Position numbers and translations under genes: made by a program. The notes below the pieces were generated by a model that saw only the letters and a program-made list of their open reading frames with translations, was not told the DNA's origin and did no database searches. From Treponema sp. (lineage in GTDB: Bacteria > Spirochaetota > Spirochaetia > Treponematales > Breznakiellaceae): a stretch of DNA of 37,935 nt. The stretch is taken from positions 1-37,935 of the forward strand of contig JAITLC010000038.1 in NCBI GenBank assembly GCA_031278095.1, written 5' to 3'. Shown in pieces: positions 15,857 through 26,120 of the stretch; position 1 is the first letter of the stretch; the number at the start of each line of letters is the position of its first letter.

Positions 15857-18800
15857 ATGAAGAACTATAAAAAAACCGTCGATTTGACGATAATTAGTCT
15901 TATTTTAGTCTTTGTTCTATCTTTATCCCTTTTTGTCTATTCCAGGGTGGCCAATAGCCATGCAAGGACCTCCATCTATACAAATCTCAGGGAAAACGCA
16001 TGGTTTGTCAGGGAAGGTTTTTCCCGGGAGGAGATAATCCGCCTGCCTGAACCTTCCTCCCCGGAATGGCATCTTGCCTCCGAAGGCGGCTCCGGCATCA
16101 CCATGAATATAAGAAATCTCACCTTCTTCAATGTTCCCAAACGCTTTTTCCTTGACCCCCGGAGCGGCGAGGAACGGGATTATACCTTCATAACCAGTTT
16201 TTATATGGAAAAAAACCAGATAGATCAGCTCTACGGGGAAGGGGCTATGATTCCGGGAATATATCTGGCCAGTATCGGCGATAACTGGGAAGTCTACCTG
16301 AACGGAACGCTGGTCAAGTCGGAGATGTACCCGGACGAAAAAGGCACGCTAAAAACCCACCGGGCATGGCGCTATCCCCGTTTCCCGGTTCGGAACGATC
16401 TCTTCCGGCCGGGAACTAATATACTGGCCTTCAGAATAATTGGCGATCCAAACTATGAAAACACAGGGTTCTATTACTCGATCGACTACTATATCGACGA
16501 CTATACCCAAATAGAACGTAAACACAATGAGTCTTTCTTCATCTTTTTCTACGGCATCTATATTTTTGTGGGTGTCTACCACTTCATTCTCTACATGATG
16601 CGCCGGCAAGACTTCCACAATCTCTACTATAGTTTCTTTTCCGGCGGTATAGGCGTGTACTTTATTCTGCGTACAAATACTATCTATCAGCTATTTCCGA
16701 ACACGGATTTTATCTTCAGGATTGAATATTTTCTGCTTTCCCTGAACGGATTGTTTTTAGCCGCTTTTTTTGATTTTATCACCCGGAAAAAAACTACAAT
16801 CGTTATCTATATTCTTGGCGCTCTTTCCGCCCTTATAGGTTTTTCCGGTCTTATCTTCTCTCTGCAGTTTTCGGAAGACACCCTTCTAATCAGTCAATTA
16901 ATGATACTGTTCATTATTTTCTATATCCTTATTTTTGACATAGGCTATTTCTTTTTTATCGACGGATACAAACACTGGAAAACCGCCCGTACCGAAAACG
17001 GGAAAAAATATTCCCTTCCGGGAAGGCTCTCTTACCTGGTGGTCAATACCCACATTGGAAACATGACGATAGGAATCATACTGCTTGTCGTCTCCGGTAT
17101 TTTCGATCTCTTTGATTCCTGGTTCCTTAATTGGGGGCTCAATACAATACGCTACACTTTCCCCATCTTCACCATCGGTTCCGCACTGATACTGGTCCGG
17201 CAGTTTGGAGATCTATACAATGAAATGAACGCCACCAGGAATACCCTAAGCATGGCGAATATACATCTGGAACATGAGGTACACAGACGGACGGCGGAAC
17301 TGGAAGCGCAGACCATGCGCGCCGAATCGGCTTCCCGGGCAAAAAGTGAATTCCTTGCCAAGATGAGTCACGAGATCCGCACTCCTCTTAATGCGATCAT
17401 AGGGCTTTCCGAAGTGGAACTGACAAAGGTCTCAAACCTGCCTGCAGAAGAGGAACTCAACGATGAAGAGGGCGCCCGGGAAACCCTGGGAAATCTCGAA
17501 AAGATCTATAATTCGGGCTCGGTACTTCTGGGAATCATCAACGAAATCCTCGACATCTCCAAGATTGAATCGGGCCGTTTTGAGCTTAGCCCGGAGGAAT
17601 ACAATATTCAGAGCCTTCTGTCCGACGTGGTAAGCCAGAATCTCATCCGCATTGAATCAAAGCCTGTTTCCTTTTCGCTCAGCGTTTTTCCGAATCTCCC
17701 CGCACGGATTCTGGGAGATGAACTGCGGGTACGCCAGATTCTCAATAACCTGCTCTCCAATGCGTTCAAATATACCAGGAAGGGAACCGTAAAACTGGAA
17801 GCCCGGAGCAGCAAGCTTGGGGCGGATTCGGTCAAACTCATATTTATAGTGCAGGACACAGGCATAGGGATTAAAAAAGAAGATCTGGGCAGGCTTTTTA
17901 CGGAGTACAGCCAGCTTGATCTCAAGCAGAACCGGCTGATTGAAGGAACGGGACTCGGGCTTTCCATCACCAAAGGCCTCGTAGAGCTCATGGGGGGCTC
18001 AATAAATGTAGAGAGCGTGTACGGTTCGGGCAGCAAATTTACCGTAGAAATAATACAGGGTCTTATAGGAAATGAAACCATAGGAAAAGAAGGGGCGGAA
18101 AATCTCCATGCCCTGCGTTTTGTAGAGGAAGACCGCAGTAAGGGAAAGACCATTACCCGCGTCCCTATGCCCTACGCAAGGATTCTGGTAGTAGATGACG
18201 TAATGACCAATCTGGCTGTTGCCAGGGGGCTTCTGAGGCCCTACGGCATCAACATAGATACCGCGTCAGGCGGCCAGGATGCGGTAAACAGGATGATGGC
18301 AGTAGAGGCAGGGGATCAGCCCAAATATGATGCAATTTTCATGGATCACATGATGCCCGAAATCGACGGCCTGGAAGCGGTAAGGATAATCCGCAATGAA
18401 ATAGGCAGCGAGTATGCAAAAACTGTACCCATCATCGCCCTTACCGCAAATGCCCTTACGGGAAACGAAGAGATGTTCCTCTCCAAGGGCTTTAACGGGT
18501 TTATATCAAAGCCGATAAATGTGATAAAACTTGATGAAGTACTGAACCGTTTCGTGAGAAACCCGGAAAAGGAGAGGGAATTACAGGCCCGGGGTGATAC
18601 AGGCGAAAAGAGCAGCGGCATTAAAACTAAAACCAATTCCGCGATCCTTGAGGACTTTAAGAAACTGGACAACGGAATCATCGATATTCCGGCAGGCATA
18701 AAACGTTACGGAGACCCTGAAACCCTGATGGAAGTTCTCCGCGTCTATGTCCTCCATACGCCCGAACTCCTGGAAAAGCTGCGCTATCCGGGCGCCTCCG

Positions 18801-19249
18801 GTTCCCTCAGCGAAGAAACCCTGCCGGACTATGCCATAAGTGTCCACGGTCTTAAGGGTTCCAGCTACGGGATCCTTGCCAATAAAGTGGGGAAGATGGC
18901 GGAAGATCTGGAAAAAGCCGCCAAGTCAGGCAATCTTGAAAAAGTCAGGGCGGAAAATGACAGCCTTCTTACCGAAGCGGAGGATCTCATCTCGCGGCTC
19001 TGGCCCCTCATGAAGAAAACGCAGGAGACCGGCGAAAAAGAGAAAAAACCGGCGCCTGACAGGGAACTCATTGTAGAGCTTCTGGAAGCGGCAAAAATCT
19101 ACGACAATGATGCAATGGAAAAGCTGCTCAAAAAAATGGAACAGTATGACTACGCATCCGGGGGAGAACTGGTTACCGCCTTCCGCGCGGACATTGAAAA
19201 CCTGGAATACGACGCGCTGCAGGAAAAACTAAAAAACGCATTGGGGTGA
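15857..19249 (+). CDS. 7TM hybrid sensor histidine kinase with receiver and Hpt domains
   Basis: 1130 residues, a self-contained phosphorelay in the membrane. TM helix at about 11-29; an external domain at 30-225 resembling the 7TMR-DISM sensor; about seven TM helices at 228-455; coiled coil; HisKA with His505 (MSHEIRTPLN), which carries a 20-residue acidic insertion soon after; HATPase with DTGIGI and GTGLGLS; receiver with Asp830 (FMDHMMPE); and a C-terminal Hpt with His997 (VHGLKGSS). No separate response regulator is adjacent. There is no Shine-Dalgarno sequence, and TATACT (15842-15847) sits only 9 nt before the ATG. The sensed ligand is unknown. Confidence 0.93.
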   Translation: MKNYKKTVDLTIISLILVFVLSLSLFVYSRVANSHARTSIYTNLRENAWFVREGFSREEIIRLPEPSSPEWHLASEGGSGITMNIRNLTFFNVPKRFFLDPRSGEERDYTFITSFYMEKNQIDQLYGEGAMIPGIYLASIGDNWEVYLNGTLVKSEMYPDEKGTLKTHRAWRYPRFPVRNDLFRPGTNILAFRIIGDPNYENTGFYYSIDYYIDDYTQIERKHNESFFIFFYGIYIFVGVYHFILYMMRRQDFHNLYYSFFSGGIGVYFILRTNTIYQLFPNTDFIFRIEYFLLSLNGLFLAAFFDFITRKKTTIVIYILGALSALIGFSGLIFSLQFSEDTLLISQLMILFIIFYILIFDIGYFFFIDGYKHWKTARTENGKKYSLPGRLSYLVVNTHIGNMTIGIILLVVSGIFDLFDSWFLNWGLNTIRYTFPIFTIGSALILVRQFGDLYNEMNATRNTLSMANIHLEHEVHRRTAELEAQTMRAESASRAKSEFLAKMSHEIRTPLNAIIGLSEVELTKVSNLPAEEELNDEEGARETLGNLEKIYNSGSVLLGIINEILDISKIESGRFELSPEEYNIQSLLSDVVSQNLIRIESKPVSFSLSVFPNLPARILGDELRVRQILNNLLSNAFKYTRKGTVKLEARSSKLGADSVKLIFIVQDTGIGIKKEDLGRLFTEYSQLDLKQNRLIEGTGLGLSITKGLVELMGGSINVESVYGSGSKFTVEIIQGLIGNETIGKEGAENLHALRFVEEDRSKGKTITRVPMPYARILVVDDVMTNLAVARGLLRPYGINIDTASGGQDAVNRMMAVEAGDQPKYDAIFMDHMMPEIDGLEAVRIIRNEIGSEYAKTVPIIALTANALTGNEEMFLSKGFNGFISKPINVIKLDEVLNRFVRNPEKERELQARGDTGEKSSGIKTKTNSAILEDFKKLDNGIIDIPAGIKRYGDPETLMEVLRVYVLHTPELLEKLRYPGASGSLSEETLPDYAISVHGLKGSSYGILANKVGKMAEDLEKAAKSGNLEKVRAENDSLLTEAEDLISRLWPLMKKTQETGEKEKKPAPDRELIVELLEAAKIYDNDAMEKLLKKMEQYDYASGGELVTAFRADIENLEYDALQEKLKNALG

Positions 19250-19260
19250 ATCTTATAACT

Positions 19261-19292
19261 TGAGCCGGTTTCAAACCCGGTTGGTTTTCTCA
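19261..19292. repeat. GAGCCGGTTTCAAA repeat, copy 1
   Basis: Starts TGAGCCGGTTTCAAA and ends GGTTTTCTCA; nearly the same unit is at 21617-21650. CCGGTTT and AAACCCGG can pair. It fills the gap between the convergent kinase and permease genes and may work as a terminator. Confidence 0.65.
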
Positions 19293-19322
19293 ATCTCTTG
19301 CAATACGGTGAAGGAAGGAGCG

Positions 19323-20597
19323 CTATCTCCAGACGAACCAGATAAAAGCCGCCGAGACTATGGTAGTCAACAGAGTGAAGGGCAGCCCGATCCTCAGCCA
19401 CTGGGAGAAACTGCATTCCCTTCCCTGTTTCCGCAGGATTCCTATGGAAACCACATTGGCCGAAGCCCCAAAGGGAGTAAGGTTTCCGCCCATACAGGAA
19501 CCGATAAGCAGGGTGAACATGTAGAGTTCCTGTCGCAGACCTAGATCCGCAGCCATGTTCGCCGCCACGGGAAGCATCACGATGATGTAGGGTACATTAT
19601 CCACAAAACCCGAAATAAGGGTAGAAACAGCCGCTACAAGAAAGAAGCCCAGGAATACATTGTCGCCGACAAGCCGCTCAAGAAGACGGGCGAAGTCCCG
19701 CAGCAGCCCTGCTTCCGCCACGGCTCCCACCACCACAAAGATGCCAACGAGAAAAAGCGCCGTGTCCCAGTCAAGACCTTTTACCAGATCCAGGGCCTTC
19801 CCCCTTCCCTCCCGGCGGAGATACCAGAGAAGCCCGGCCAATCCCAGGAACATCACCAGAAGGCCCGACCATAGCGAGATACCTCCGAAGATGAAGGAAA
19901 AAACCGCAAGGCCCGCGATCATCAAAACAAGGAGAAGCGTAGGGATCCGGCTGAGTATCCTCTCCTGATCCATCTTCACCCTGGCGCCGCCCTTGCGTGC
20001 AAAATAGATATAAAAGAAAATGGCTCCGGCCAGCATCCCAATCTGCACGGCAAAGAAAATCGAAGCCTTTCCCTGATACACAAAGAAGTCGTTAAAACCG
20101 TAGTTTGCAAAATCGGCAAAGATCATGGAAGGAGGATCTCCCACAAGAGTGGCAGTCCCCTGAAGGTTCGCCATTACCGCAAGGCCTACCATGAAGTACA
20201 GGGGATCGAGTTCCAGCTTCTTGCAGAACGCCAGGGCAATGGGAGCCATTACCAGAACGGTAGCCACATTCTCCACAAAGGCGCTGATAATCCCAGTCAT
20301 CATCAGAATGGCTACGATTGCGATCCCCACATTCGGAGAGTGCGCAACGATGGCGTCGGCTATGGCGGCGGGAACCCTGGAATATATAAAAAGTTCCGCA
20401 ATTATGAGGCTTCCCACAAAGATCAGGATTACGTCCCAGTTGATAAGCTCCCCGATGGCTGCGGCAGGGCTCACTACCCGCAGAATGAGCATAAGAATCG
20501 CAGCCCCCAGAGCAGCCCAAGATTTCCGGCCGGGAAATATCACCACAAAAACATACATGAGCACTGCAATGCCCAGCACAATCCATTTTATGTTCAT
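19323..20597 (-). CDS. CitM/ArsB/NhaD-type membrane permease
   Basis: 424 residues, about eleven hydrophobic helices. The two inverted halves each carry the family's pore loop: ATLVGDPPSM in the first and GGNLTPFGASANVVS in the second, with SAFVENVATVLVMAP and SGFVDNVPYIIVMLP before them. This is the ion transporter superfamily that includes sodium/proton antiporters, arsenite pumps and dicarboxylate carriers; the substrate cannot be told. No ars genes are nearby, so arsenite is not favoured. Same strand as the YitT gene upstream, 51 bp apart, possibly cotranscribed. Confidence 0.88.
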   Translation of the reverse strand: MNIKWIVLGIAVLMYVFVVIFPGRKSWAALGAAILMLILRVVSPAAAIGELINWDVILIFVGSLIIAELFIYSRVPAAIADAIVAHSPNVGIAIVAILMMTGIISAFVENVATVLVMAPIALAFCKKLELDPLYFMVGLAVMANLQGTATLVGDPPSMIFADFANYGFNDFFVYQGKASIFFAVQIGMLAGAIFFYIYFARKGGARVKMDQERILSRIPTLLLVLMIAGLAVFSFIFGGISLWSGLLVMFLGLAGLLWYLRREGRGKALDLVKGLDWDTALFLVGIFVVVGAVAEAGLLRDFARLLERLVGDNVFLGFFLVAAVSTLISGFVDNVPYIIVMLPVAANMAADLGLRQELYMFTLLIGSCMGGNLTPFGASANVVSIGILRKQGRECSFSQWLRIGLPFTLLTTIVSAAFIWFVWR

Positions 20598-20648
20598 AGA
20601 CGCTTATTTTTACATGAATAGCAGGCATTCGTCCACTGCAGAGTCCGT

Positions 20649-21521
20649 TCAATCTTTCGGCTTGCGGTAAAACCTGCCGTTGATATGCTCGGTCTTGATG
20701 ACGTTGATAAAGGCCTCTTTGTCGGTCTTGCGGATGGCGGCAACCAGGGGGGCGGTCTCGTTGGCGGCAACTACGGAATAGAGGAGCACACGTTCGGCCA
20801 TTTTATAGCGGCCTATGCCGTTAAAGCTCGTCGCGTCGTGGCGGGTGGCGTCCCGTATCAGACAGTAAATCTCGCCGGGCTTGTTGGTGATGATCAGCAG
20901 AGTACGCTGCTGGTAACCCCGGTAAAGGCTGGAGAGAGCCATGGTAGTGGTATACTGGAAGATGATCGAGTAGAGAGCCTTGTCCAGGGCAAAGAGCCAG
21001 GCAGCCAGGGCCAGAATCACGCAGTTGGCGGCGAAGATATAGGTCCAGGCATCCCTGCCGTAACGCTCGGAAATGAAAATCGCCACAAAATCCGTTCCGC
21101 CGCTGGTGGCCCCCGCATGAAGACAAAGGCGGATCGCCGTGGCGTTGAGCAGGCCGCCGAAAACCGCGGAAAGCAGAGTATCCTGGAACTGCAGGAATTC
21201 GATAAACATTGAAGGCATCCAGTCCGTCATGACCCCGGAGAGCAGGATCATCAGGCAGGAATAGAGGCTGTAACGTTTCCCGATAAACCGGAAGCTGATC
21301 AACGCCGGAATGGCATTCAATATATACAGGATCACGCTGAAGGGGACGCGGATATTCCAGTAGCGGAGGCATATCTCCTGGAAGAGCAGGGTAAGCCCGG
21401 TAAAACCACCGGGAATGAGACCGCCGGCACGGACAAAGGTGTTGATGTTGAAGGCCATGATGGCGGCGCCGGCCGTAACAAAAAGTATCCGTTTAACTGT
21501 AAGAAACGCTGCAGATTTCAT
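20649..21521 (-). CDS. YitT family membrane protein
   Basis: About 290 residues from the ATG at 21521, which has GGGAGA 6 nt upstream; the 36-residue in-frame extension to 21629 lies in repeat DNA and is rejected. Five or six TM helices with AFNINTFVRAGGLIPGGFTG and LHAGATSGGTDFVAIFISER, the two YitT glycine-rich motifs, then a soluble C-terminal DUF2179 domain (TLLIITNKPGEIYCLIRD to the end), which in crystal structures resembles small ligand-binding domains. Transport or membrane-sensing is suspected in the family but not shown. Confidence 0.93.
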   Translation of the reverse strand: MKSAAFLTVKRILFVTAGAAIMAFNINTFVRAGGLIPGGFTGLTLLFQEICLRYWNIRVPFSVILYILNAIPALISFRFIGKRYSLYSCLMILLSGVMTDWMPSMFIEFLQFQDTLLSAVFGGLLNATAIRLCLHAGATSGGTDFVAIFISERYGRDAWTYIFAANCVILALAAWLFALDKALYSIIFQYTTTMALSSLYRGYQQRTLLIITNKPGEIYCLIRDATRHDATSFNGIGRYKMAERVLLYSVVAANETAPLVAAIRKTDKEAFINVIKTEHINGRFYRKPKD

Positions 21522-21536
21522 AAATCTCCCGCTACA

Positions 21537-21573
21537 GAGGCTTTCCCAAAACTTCAGTTTTTGGAACGGCTTC
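21537..21573. repeat. GTTCCAAAA-family palindrome
   Basis: Arms GAGGCTTTCCCAAAAC and the complement of GAAGCCGTTCCAAAAAC around TTCA, just upstream of the YitT gene. Confidence 0.7.
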
Positions 21574-21616
21574 TTTGAATTTAGTGGAAAAACCGGACTT
21601 TTGACCGTTTTTCCCG

Positions 21617-21650
21617 GAGCCGGTTTCAAAGCCCGGCTGGTTTTTCTCAG
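21617..21650. repeat. GAGCCGGTTTCAAA repeat, copy 2
   Basis: Same unit as 19261-19292 with a few changes (GAGCCGGTTTCAAAGCCCGG, then CTGGTTTTTCTCA). A TGGAAAAACCGG/CCGTTTTTCC pair precedes it. Confidence 0.65.
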
Positions 21651-21677
21651 GCTTCATGGACAACTGCCTTAAAGAAG

Positions 21678-21761
21678 GCATTTTGCACACCGTTTTGGTA
21701 CGAAAAGATACGCAAATGCAGGGTCTGTCCGCAAAGTAACCGGCCTTGTAGACAAACACTA
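21678..21761 (+). repeat. Composite miniature element, copy 1
   Basis: 84 bp starting GCATTTTGC and ending AACACTA. By hand alignment about 69 of 84 positions match the reverse complement of 30571-30653. It contains the AAAGTAACCGG core of the GTGTCTGTCC family and an inner palindrome around GGTAC. It lies directly upstream of the adenylate cyclase promoter. Confidence 0.75.
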
Positions 21762-21797
21762 CATAATATCTGAAAGACATGGTATATTCATTCTATT

Positions 21798-24527
21798 ATG
21801 TTAAAGAAATATTATCATCTGGTAATTCCCGTTGTTGTATCGGCCCTCTGCGCATTCCTCTTTCTTACCTCGTTTGACGGGAAAGTTTACGACATGTACC
21901 TGAGGACTATTCCCTCCCTTAGGGAGGATGACCGGGTACTTCTCATCACCGTGGACGATGGCGCCCTGGAAAACGTAGGGCTTTTCCCCTGGACGAGGGA
22001 CATCTATGCCGACTTCATCGTATTTCTCCGGGAGATGGGCGCCGAAACGGTGGCATTCGACTTGAGCTTCCTCGATAACAGCCCTGTCCGGGTAGACGCC
22101 GCCTATGTACGGGAAGATCTTCCCCGCTATATCGAAGAAGACTTCAACCGGATCAACAACACCACTTCGGAGGTACTGAACGGCATCTCCGCAGGCTACT
22201 ATTCGGCGGCTGAAACGGAGATTCTCAAGAGCGATCTCATCGATTACAACAACTCCATCCGGCAGGAAATGGAAGTCAACATCAACTATGTTATCCGGGA
22301 TGTAGATGCATACTTTGCCGATACCCTCAAATTTTTTGACAATTCCTTCCTTACCCTTACCATGATCAACGAAGAAACGATTCTCGAGGATGACAAGACC
22401 TGGTACATGGATCCGGAAATCCAGAGTTTCCTTGAAGAGAACATCGCCATAAAGGATATCGTGGTTGACGGGGACACCAAGACGCCGGAGAATCCCGGAG
22501 TTACTCCGGCGATTCTCAAACTGCTCAGAAAGGCCAAGGGAGCGGGTTTCGTCAACGCCCTCCCCGATTCGGACGGCTACAGACGGCGGGTTCACCTTCT
22601 TATGAAACACCACGGACACTATTACCCCCACCTTACCCTGGCCGCCATGAAAAAACGGCTGGATTATCAGGGCATTGAGGTGAATAATGCCGCCATCATC
22701 CTGAAAAACGCCCTCATAGACGGCGAACGCCGGGATATCCGCATTTTCCGGACGGAAGACGGTTCGGTACTAATCAACTGGCCAAAAAAATCCTTCTACG
22801 AGTACAACATCATATCCAGTTGGGATCTCATTCAGTATACCCGGCTGGAGACAAAATTCATTCAGGATTACCTCAGGCTCATGCAGGATTCATACTTTTT
22901 TGACTACTGGGACGGGTACAAGACCCCCTTGCAGCTCTACAACGATTCCGCTTTTATCAAGGAAGGGCTCTATTCCGGGGAGAATCCCGCCGAAGGCATC
23001 AGCTTTGACGCGTATATGGATGCCCGTCATGCGTATCTGGAAGCCTCGGATCGTTTTCTTAACGGCCCCTACGAAGAGATTATCCTCTCCGATGTAATGG
23101 GGGATGAGGATGTAAGTGAATTTGTCAGTTCCCTCTTCCATGAAGCCAGGGTACAGCTTGCCGAACTGGTGAAGATTCGGGAGCAGGTTTCCAAACGGAC
23201 GGAAGGAGCCCTCTGCATCGTGGGCGCTACCATGACCAGTAGCACCGACCTGGGACTCGTCACCTTCATGACCAACTACCCCAACGTGGGAACCTATGCC
23301 GTCATGGCAAACATGCTGCTCTCGGGCCAGTTTCTGGATGATACGCCTCCCTTCATCTCTCTGCTTCTGGCGCTGATCTTCTCGGTGGCTCTGGCGCTTG
23401 TCGTTAAGCGGCTTGATGTGGGTAAGTCCATCCTGGCGGGCCTCATCGCCATGGCTTTTACCGTCTTTGTTTTTACGATCTTCTTTATGATCACCAAGAA
23501 CTACCTTGCCATGGTGGTCCCCTTTGCCGCGGTTACCCTCACCTTCCTCACTCTTACCGGCCTCAGCTTCTTCTCAACTATCCGGGAAAAATCCTTCCTC
23601 CGCTCCGCCTTCTCCCGTTACCTTGCCCCGGAGGTTATCAACCAGATCATTGCCGATCCCAGCAAACTCAATCTGGGAGGTGAAAAACGGGAAATGACCG
23701 CTATCTTTACAGACATTCAGTCCTTCTCCTCCTTTTCCGAAAAATTCGATCCTGCCGACCTGGTAGCCCTCCTCAACCTTTACCTTACGGAGATGAGCAA
23801 TATCGTGATGGAAAATGGAGGAACCATAGACAAGTTTGAAGGAGATGCAATTATCGCCTTCTTCGGAGCGCCGATACCTGTCGAAACCCATGCCGCCCTG
23901 GCCTGCCGTTCCGCAATCCGGATGAAAAGAGCCGAAATTGGACTCAGGGAAAAAATCATGGATCCCCAGGGCCCCTTCGCCGCCGCGCTGGTGGATCTTA
24001 TTGCCCAGGGGAAGCTCCGGTCGGAAAGCCCTATATTTACCCGCATCGGCATCAACACCGGCGACATGGTAGTAGGCAATATGGGTACCCCCAACAAGAT
24101 GGACTACACGATCATGGGGAATGCGGTAAACCTCGCCGCCCGGCTGGAAGGGGTAAACAAGCAGTACGATACCGGGGGCATGCTGATCAGCGAATACACC
24201 AGGGACAAAATTGGGGATGAATTCCTTATCCGTTCCCTGGACAGAGTACGGGTGGTGGGGATAAGCACCCCCCTGCGGCTCTATGAATTGCTGGATATCC
24301 GGAAGGAAGCCCCGGCGGAACTCTCCGCCATGATCGGCTCCTGGGAGACAGGCATACAGGCCTACGAGAACCGGAATTTCCGGGAAGCCGCCGGAATCTT
24401 TTCCGCTATCGTTACGGAGAACGGGAAAGATGCGTGCGCCAGACTCTACCTGGACCGCTGCCAGACCCTTATCGCTAATCCGCCGGATGCGGAATGGGAT
24501 GCGGTCAATAATTTGACCAAGAAGTAA
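21798..24527 (+). CDS. CHASE2 membrane adenylate cyclase, class III
   Basis: 909 residues. TM helix at about 7-25, a large external CHASE2 sensor to about residue 510, TM helices to about 600, then the class III catalytic domain from about 633. Catalytic residues are complete: metal-binding Asp639 (FTDIQ) and Asp683 (EGDA), adenine-selecting Lys679 and Asp769 (NKMDYT), and transition-state Asn778 and Arg782 (GNAVNLAAR), so ATP to cAMP is expected. A short extra segment (about 715-745) lies within the domain. The ATG has no ribosome site; an extended -10, TGG-TATATT (21780-21788), is 9 nt upstream. Overlaps the 3' end of the arabinofuranosidase gene by 23 bp. Confidence 0.94.
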   Translation: MLKKYYHLVIPVVVSALCAFLFLTSFDGKVYDMYLRTIPSLREDDRVLLITVDDGALENVGLFPWTRDIYADFIVFLREMGAETVAFDLSFLDNSPVRVDAAYVREDLPRYIEEDFNRINNTTSEVLNGISAGYYSAAETEILKSDLIDYNNSIRQEMEVNINYVIRDVDAYFADTLKFFDNSFLTLTMINEETILEDDKTWYMDPEIQSFLEENIAIKDIVVDGDTKTPENPGVTPAILKLLRKAKGAGFVNALPDSDGYRRRVHLLMKHHGHYYPHLTLAAMKKRLDYQGIEVNNAAIILKNALIDGERRDIRIFRTEDGSVLINWPKKSFYEYNIISSWDLIQYTRLETKFIQDYLRLMQDSYFFDYWDGYKTPLQLYNDSAFIKEGLYSGENPAEGISFDAYMDARHAYLEASDRFLNGPYEEIILSDVMGDEDVSEFVSSLFHEARVQLAELVKIREQVSKRTEGALCIVGATMTSSTDLGLVTFMTNYPNVGTYAVMANMLLSGQFLDDTPPFISLLLALIFSVALALVVKRLDVGKSILAGLIAMAFTVFVFTIFFMITKNYLAMVVPFAAVTLTFLTLTGLSFFSTIREKSFLRSAFSRYLAPEVINQIIADPSKLNLGGEKREMTAIFTDIQSFSSFSEKFDPADLVALLNLYLTEMSNIVMENGGTIDKFEGDAIIAFFGAPIPVETHAALACRSAIRMKRAEIGLREKIMDPQGPFAAALVDLIAQGKLRSESPIFTRIGINTGDMVVGNMGTPNKMDYTIMGNAVNLAARLEGVNKQYDTGGMLISEYTRDKIGDEFLIRSLDRVRVVGISTPLRLYELLDIRKEAPAELSAMIGSWETGIQAYENRNFREAAGIFSAIVTENGKDACARLYLDRCQTLIANPPDAEWDAVNNLTKK

Positions 24528-26010
24528 GGTGGAGCACATTCCATGAAAGAGGCGGTAAACGGCAGCGCAGCGCCGCCTCTTCAATTCGGGCATCCTCCCC
24601 CGGCACGGGCACAACATTGCCGTGATTTTTCAGATTGTTTGCCCCGGGATCCCGGTGATGCATGCAGAGATGTTCTCTGATTGAGAGAGAACCAAAATCC
24701 TGTAGGGATACTGTTAGTTCAAGATCTTCGGTACAATCCCGGTTAATCAAAAACAAACTAAGCCCTTCTTCACCCAAAACTGCCAAACTGTCCAGAACCG
24801 GGGCGTTCTGGTTTGTGTCATAGCTATACGAGGGGCTCTCTACAACCGGCGTTAAAACCCTGCCCTTCCCATATTTTGCCGCATGGGCAAAGGGATAGAA
24901 TATGGGCTGTAACCACAGAGAACCGCCGGGCTCAGTAATAATTGCCGCACTAATATTAACCAGAAGGGACTGACAGGCAATCTTAACCCGGTCGCAATGG
25001 CGCAGCATAGACAGCAGCATACCGCCGAACAGGAGAGCATCCTCCAGGGAATAAATCTGTTCGCTAAAAGAAGGAGCTATCTGCCAGGGCTGCTTTTGTT
25101 CCCTAAGCATCACAGGAGACCATACGCCCCATTCATCAATACTGAGCATCATTGTTTTTTTGGATCTTTTTTTAACCTTGACATAATCACAAACAGCCGC
25201 GGCAGTTTCGATATATCGATCCATATCAAGCGCCTGGGCAAGAAATGCAGGGGTTCCTTTTTCCTGCCCGCCAAAATACTGATGAAGAGCCAAATAATCT
25301 ACATACTCATACGTATGTTCCAGGGTCTCCGCATCCCATTGGGGAAAACCGGGCATATCAAACCTGGAACTGCCGCAGGAAACCAGTTCGATCCGGGGAT
25401 CCACCAGTTTCATAACCTTTGCGGTTTCTTTTGCCAATCTGCCGTACTCCTGGGCGGTCTTATGGCCTATCTGCCACTCTCCATCCATCTCATTGCCCAG
25501 GCACCATGTCTTGACGGCATAGGGTTTCTCAACACCGTCAGAGATACGGAGATCGCTGTAAGCCGTACCCGAAGGATGATTGCAGTATTCCAAAAATTCG
25601 ATTGCGTCTTCCATGCCTCTTGTTCCCAGGTTCACCGTGAGCAGGGGTTCTACCTCTGCTTTTTCCGACCAACGCATAAATTCATTGATGCCAAACTCAT
25701 TGGTTTCTGTAGACATCCAGGCAAGTTCCAGTTGACGGGGGCGCTGTTCCCTGAGACCTCTCCCATTCCGCCAGTCATAGGCAGAAACAAAGTTGCCTCC
25801 CGGATAACGCACAATGCTCACTCCCATGTCTTTCACTGCCTTTATCACATCAGTTCGAAATCCATCGGCATCTGATTCCCGATGGTCTTTTTCATAAATT
25901 CCTGAATAAACAGTCCGTCCCATATGCTCTATAAATGAACCAAAAAGCCGCCGATTAATAATACTGCCTGTAAAGGCTCTGTTTAACAGTAAACCTGCCT
26001 TCTTCACCAT
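24505..26010 (-). CDS. abfA: GH51 alpha-L-arabinofuranosidase, intracellular
   Basis: Removes terminal arabinofuranosyl units from arabino-oligosaccharides. About 502 residues from the ATG at 26010 (GGGGAGA upstream); the in-frame extension to 26052 is rejected. RLFGSFIEHMGR and VRYPGGNFVSAYDW are GH51 signatures. The acid/base Glu174 (CLGNEMDG) and the nucleophile Glu293 (SIDEWGVW) sit one residue from the positions I recall for the Geobacillus stearothermophilus enzyme (175 and 294). No signal peptide, so it acts after import. Last gene of the sugar module. Some family members also act on cellodextrins. Confidence 0.95.
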   Translation of the reverse strand: MVKKAGLLLNRAFTGSIINRRLFGSFIEHMGRTVYSGIYEKDHRESDADGFRTDVIKAVKDMGVSIVRYPGGNFVSAYDWRNGRGLREQRPRQLELAWMSTETNEFGINEFMRWSEKAEVEPLLTVNLGTRGMEDAIEFLEYCNHPSGTAYSDLRISDGVEKPYAVKTWCLGNEMDGEWQIGHKTAQEYGRLAKETAKVMKLVDPRIELVSCGSSRFDMPGFPQWDAETLEHTYEYVDYLALHQYFGGQEKGTPAFLAQALDMDRYIETAAAVCDYVKVKKRSKKTMMLSIDEWGVWSPVMLREQKQPWQIAPSFSEQIYSLEDALLFGGMLLSMLRHCDRVKIACQSLLVNISAAIITEPGGSLWLQPIFYPFAHAAKYGKGRVLTPVVESPSYSYDTNQNAPVLDSLAVLGEEGLSLFLINRDCTEDLELTVSLQDFGSLSIREHLCMHHRDPGANNLKNHGNVVPVPGEDARIEEAALRCRLPPLSWNVLHLTSWSNY

Positions 26011-26067
26011 ACATCTCCCCATTGATTGATATTGAGGGGCGCCATACCCCATGTAAACCGGTTTAAT

Positions 26068-26101
26068 AGAGTCTGTCCATAATGCAGATATTATGGACTC
26101 T
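26068..26101. repeat. GTGTCTGTCC-type hairpin between permease and abfA
   Basis: AGAGTCTGTCCATAAT pairs with ATTATGGACTCT with a 2-nt bulge. It follows the second permease gene and could stop part of the transcripts or protect the upstream mRNA. Confidence 0.65.
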
Positions 26102-26120
26102 ATATAACTTCCCTGATTCC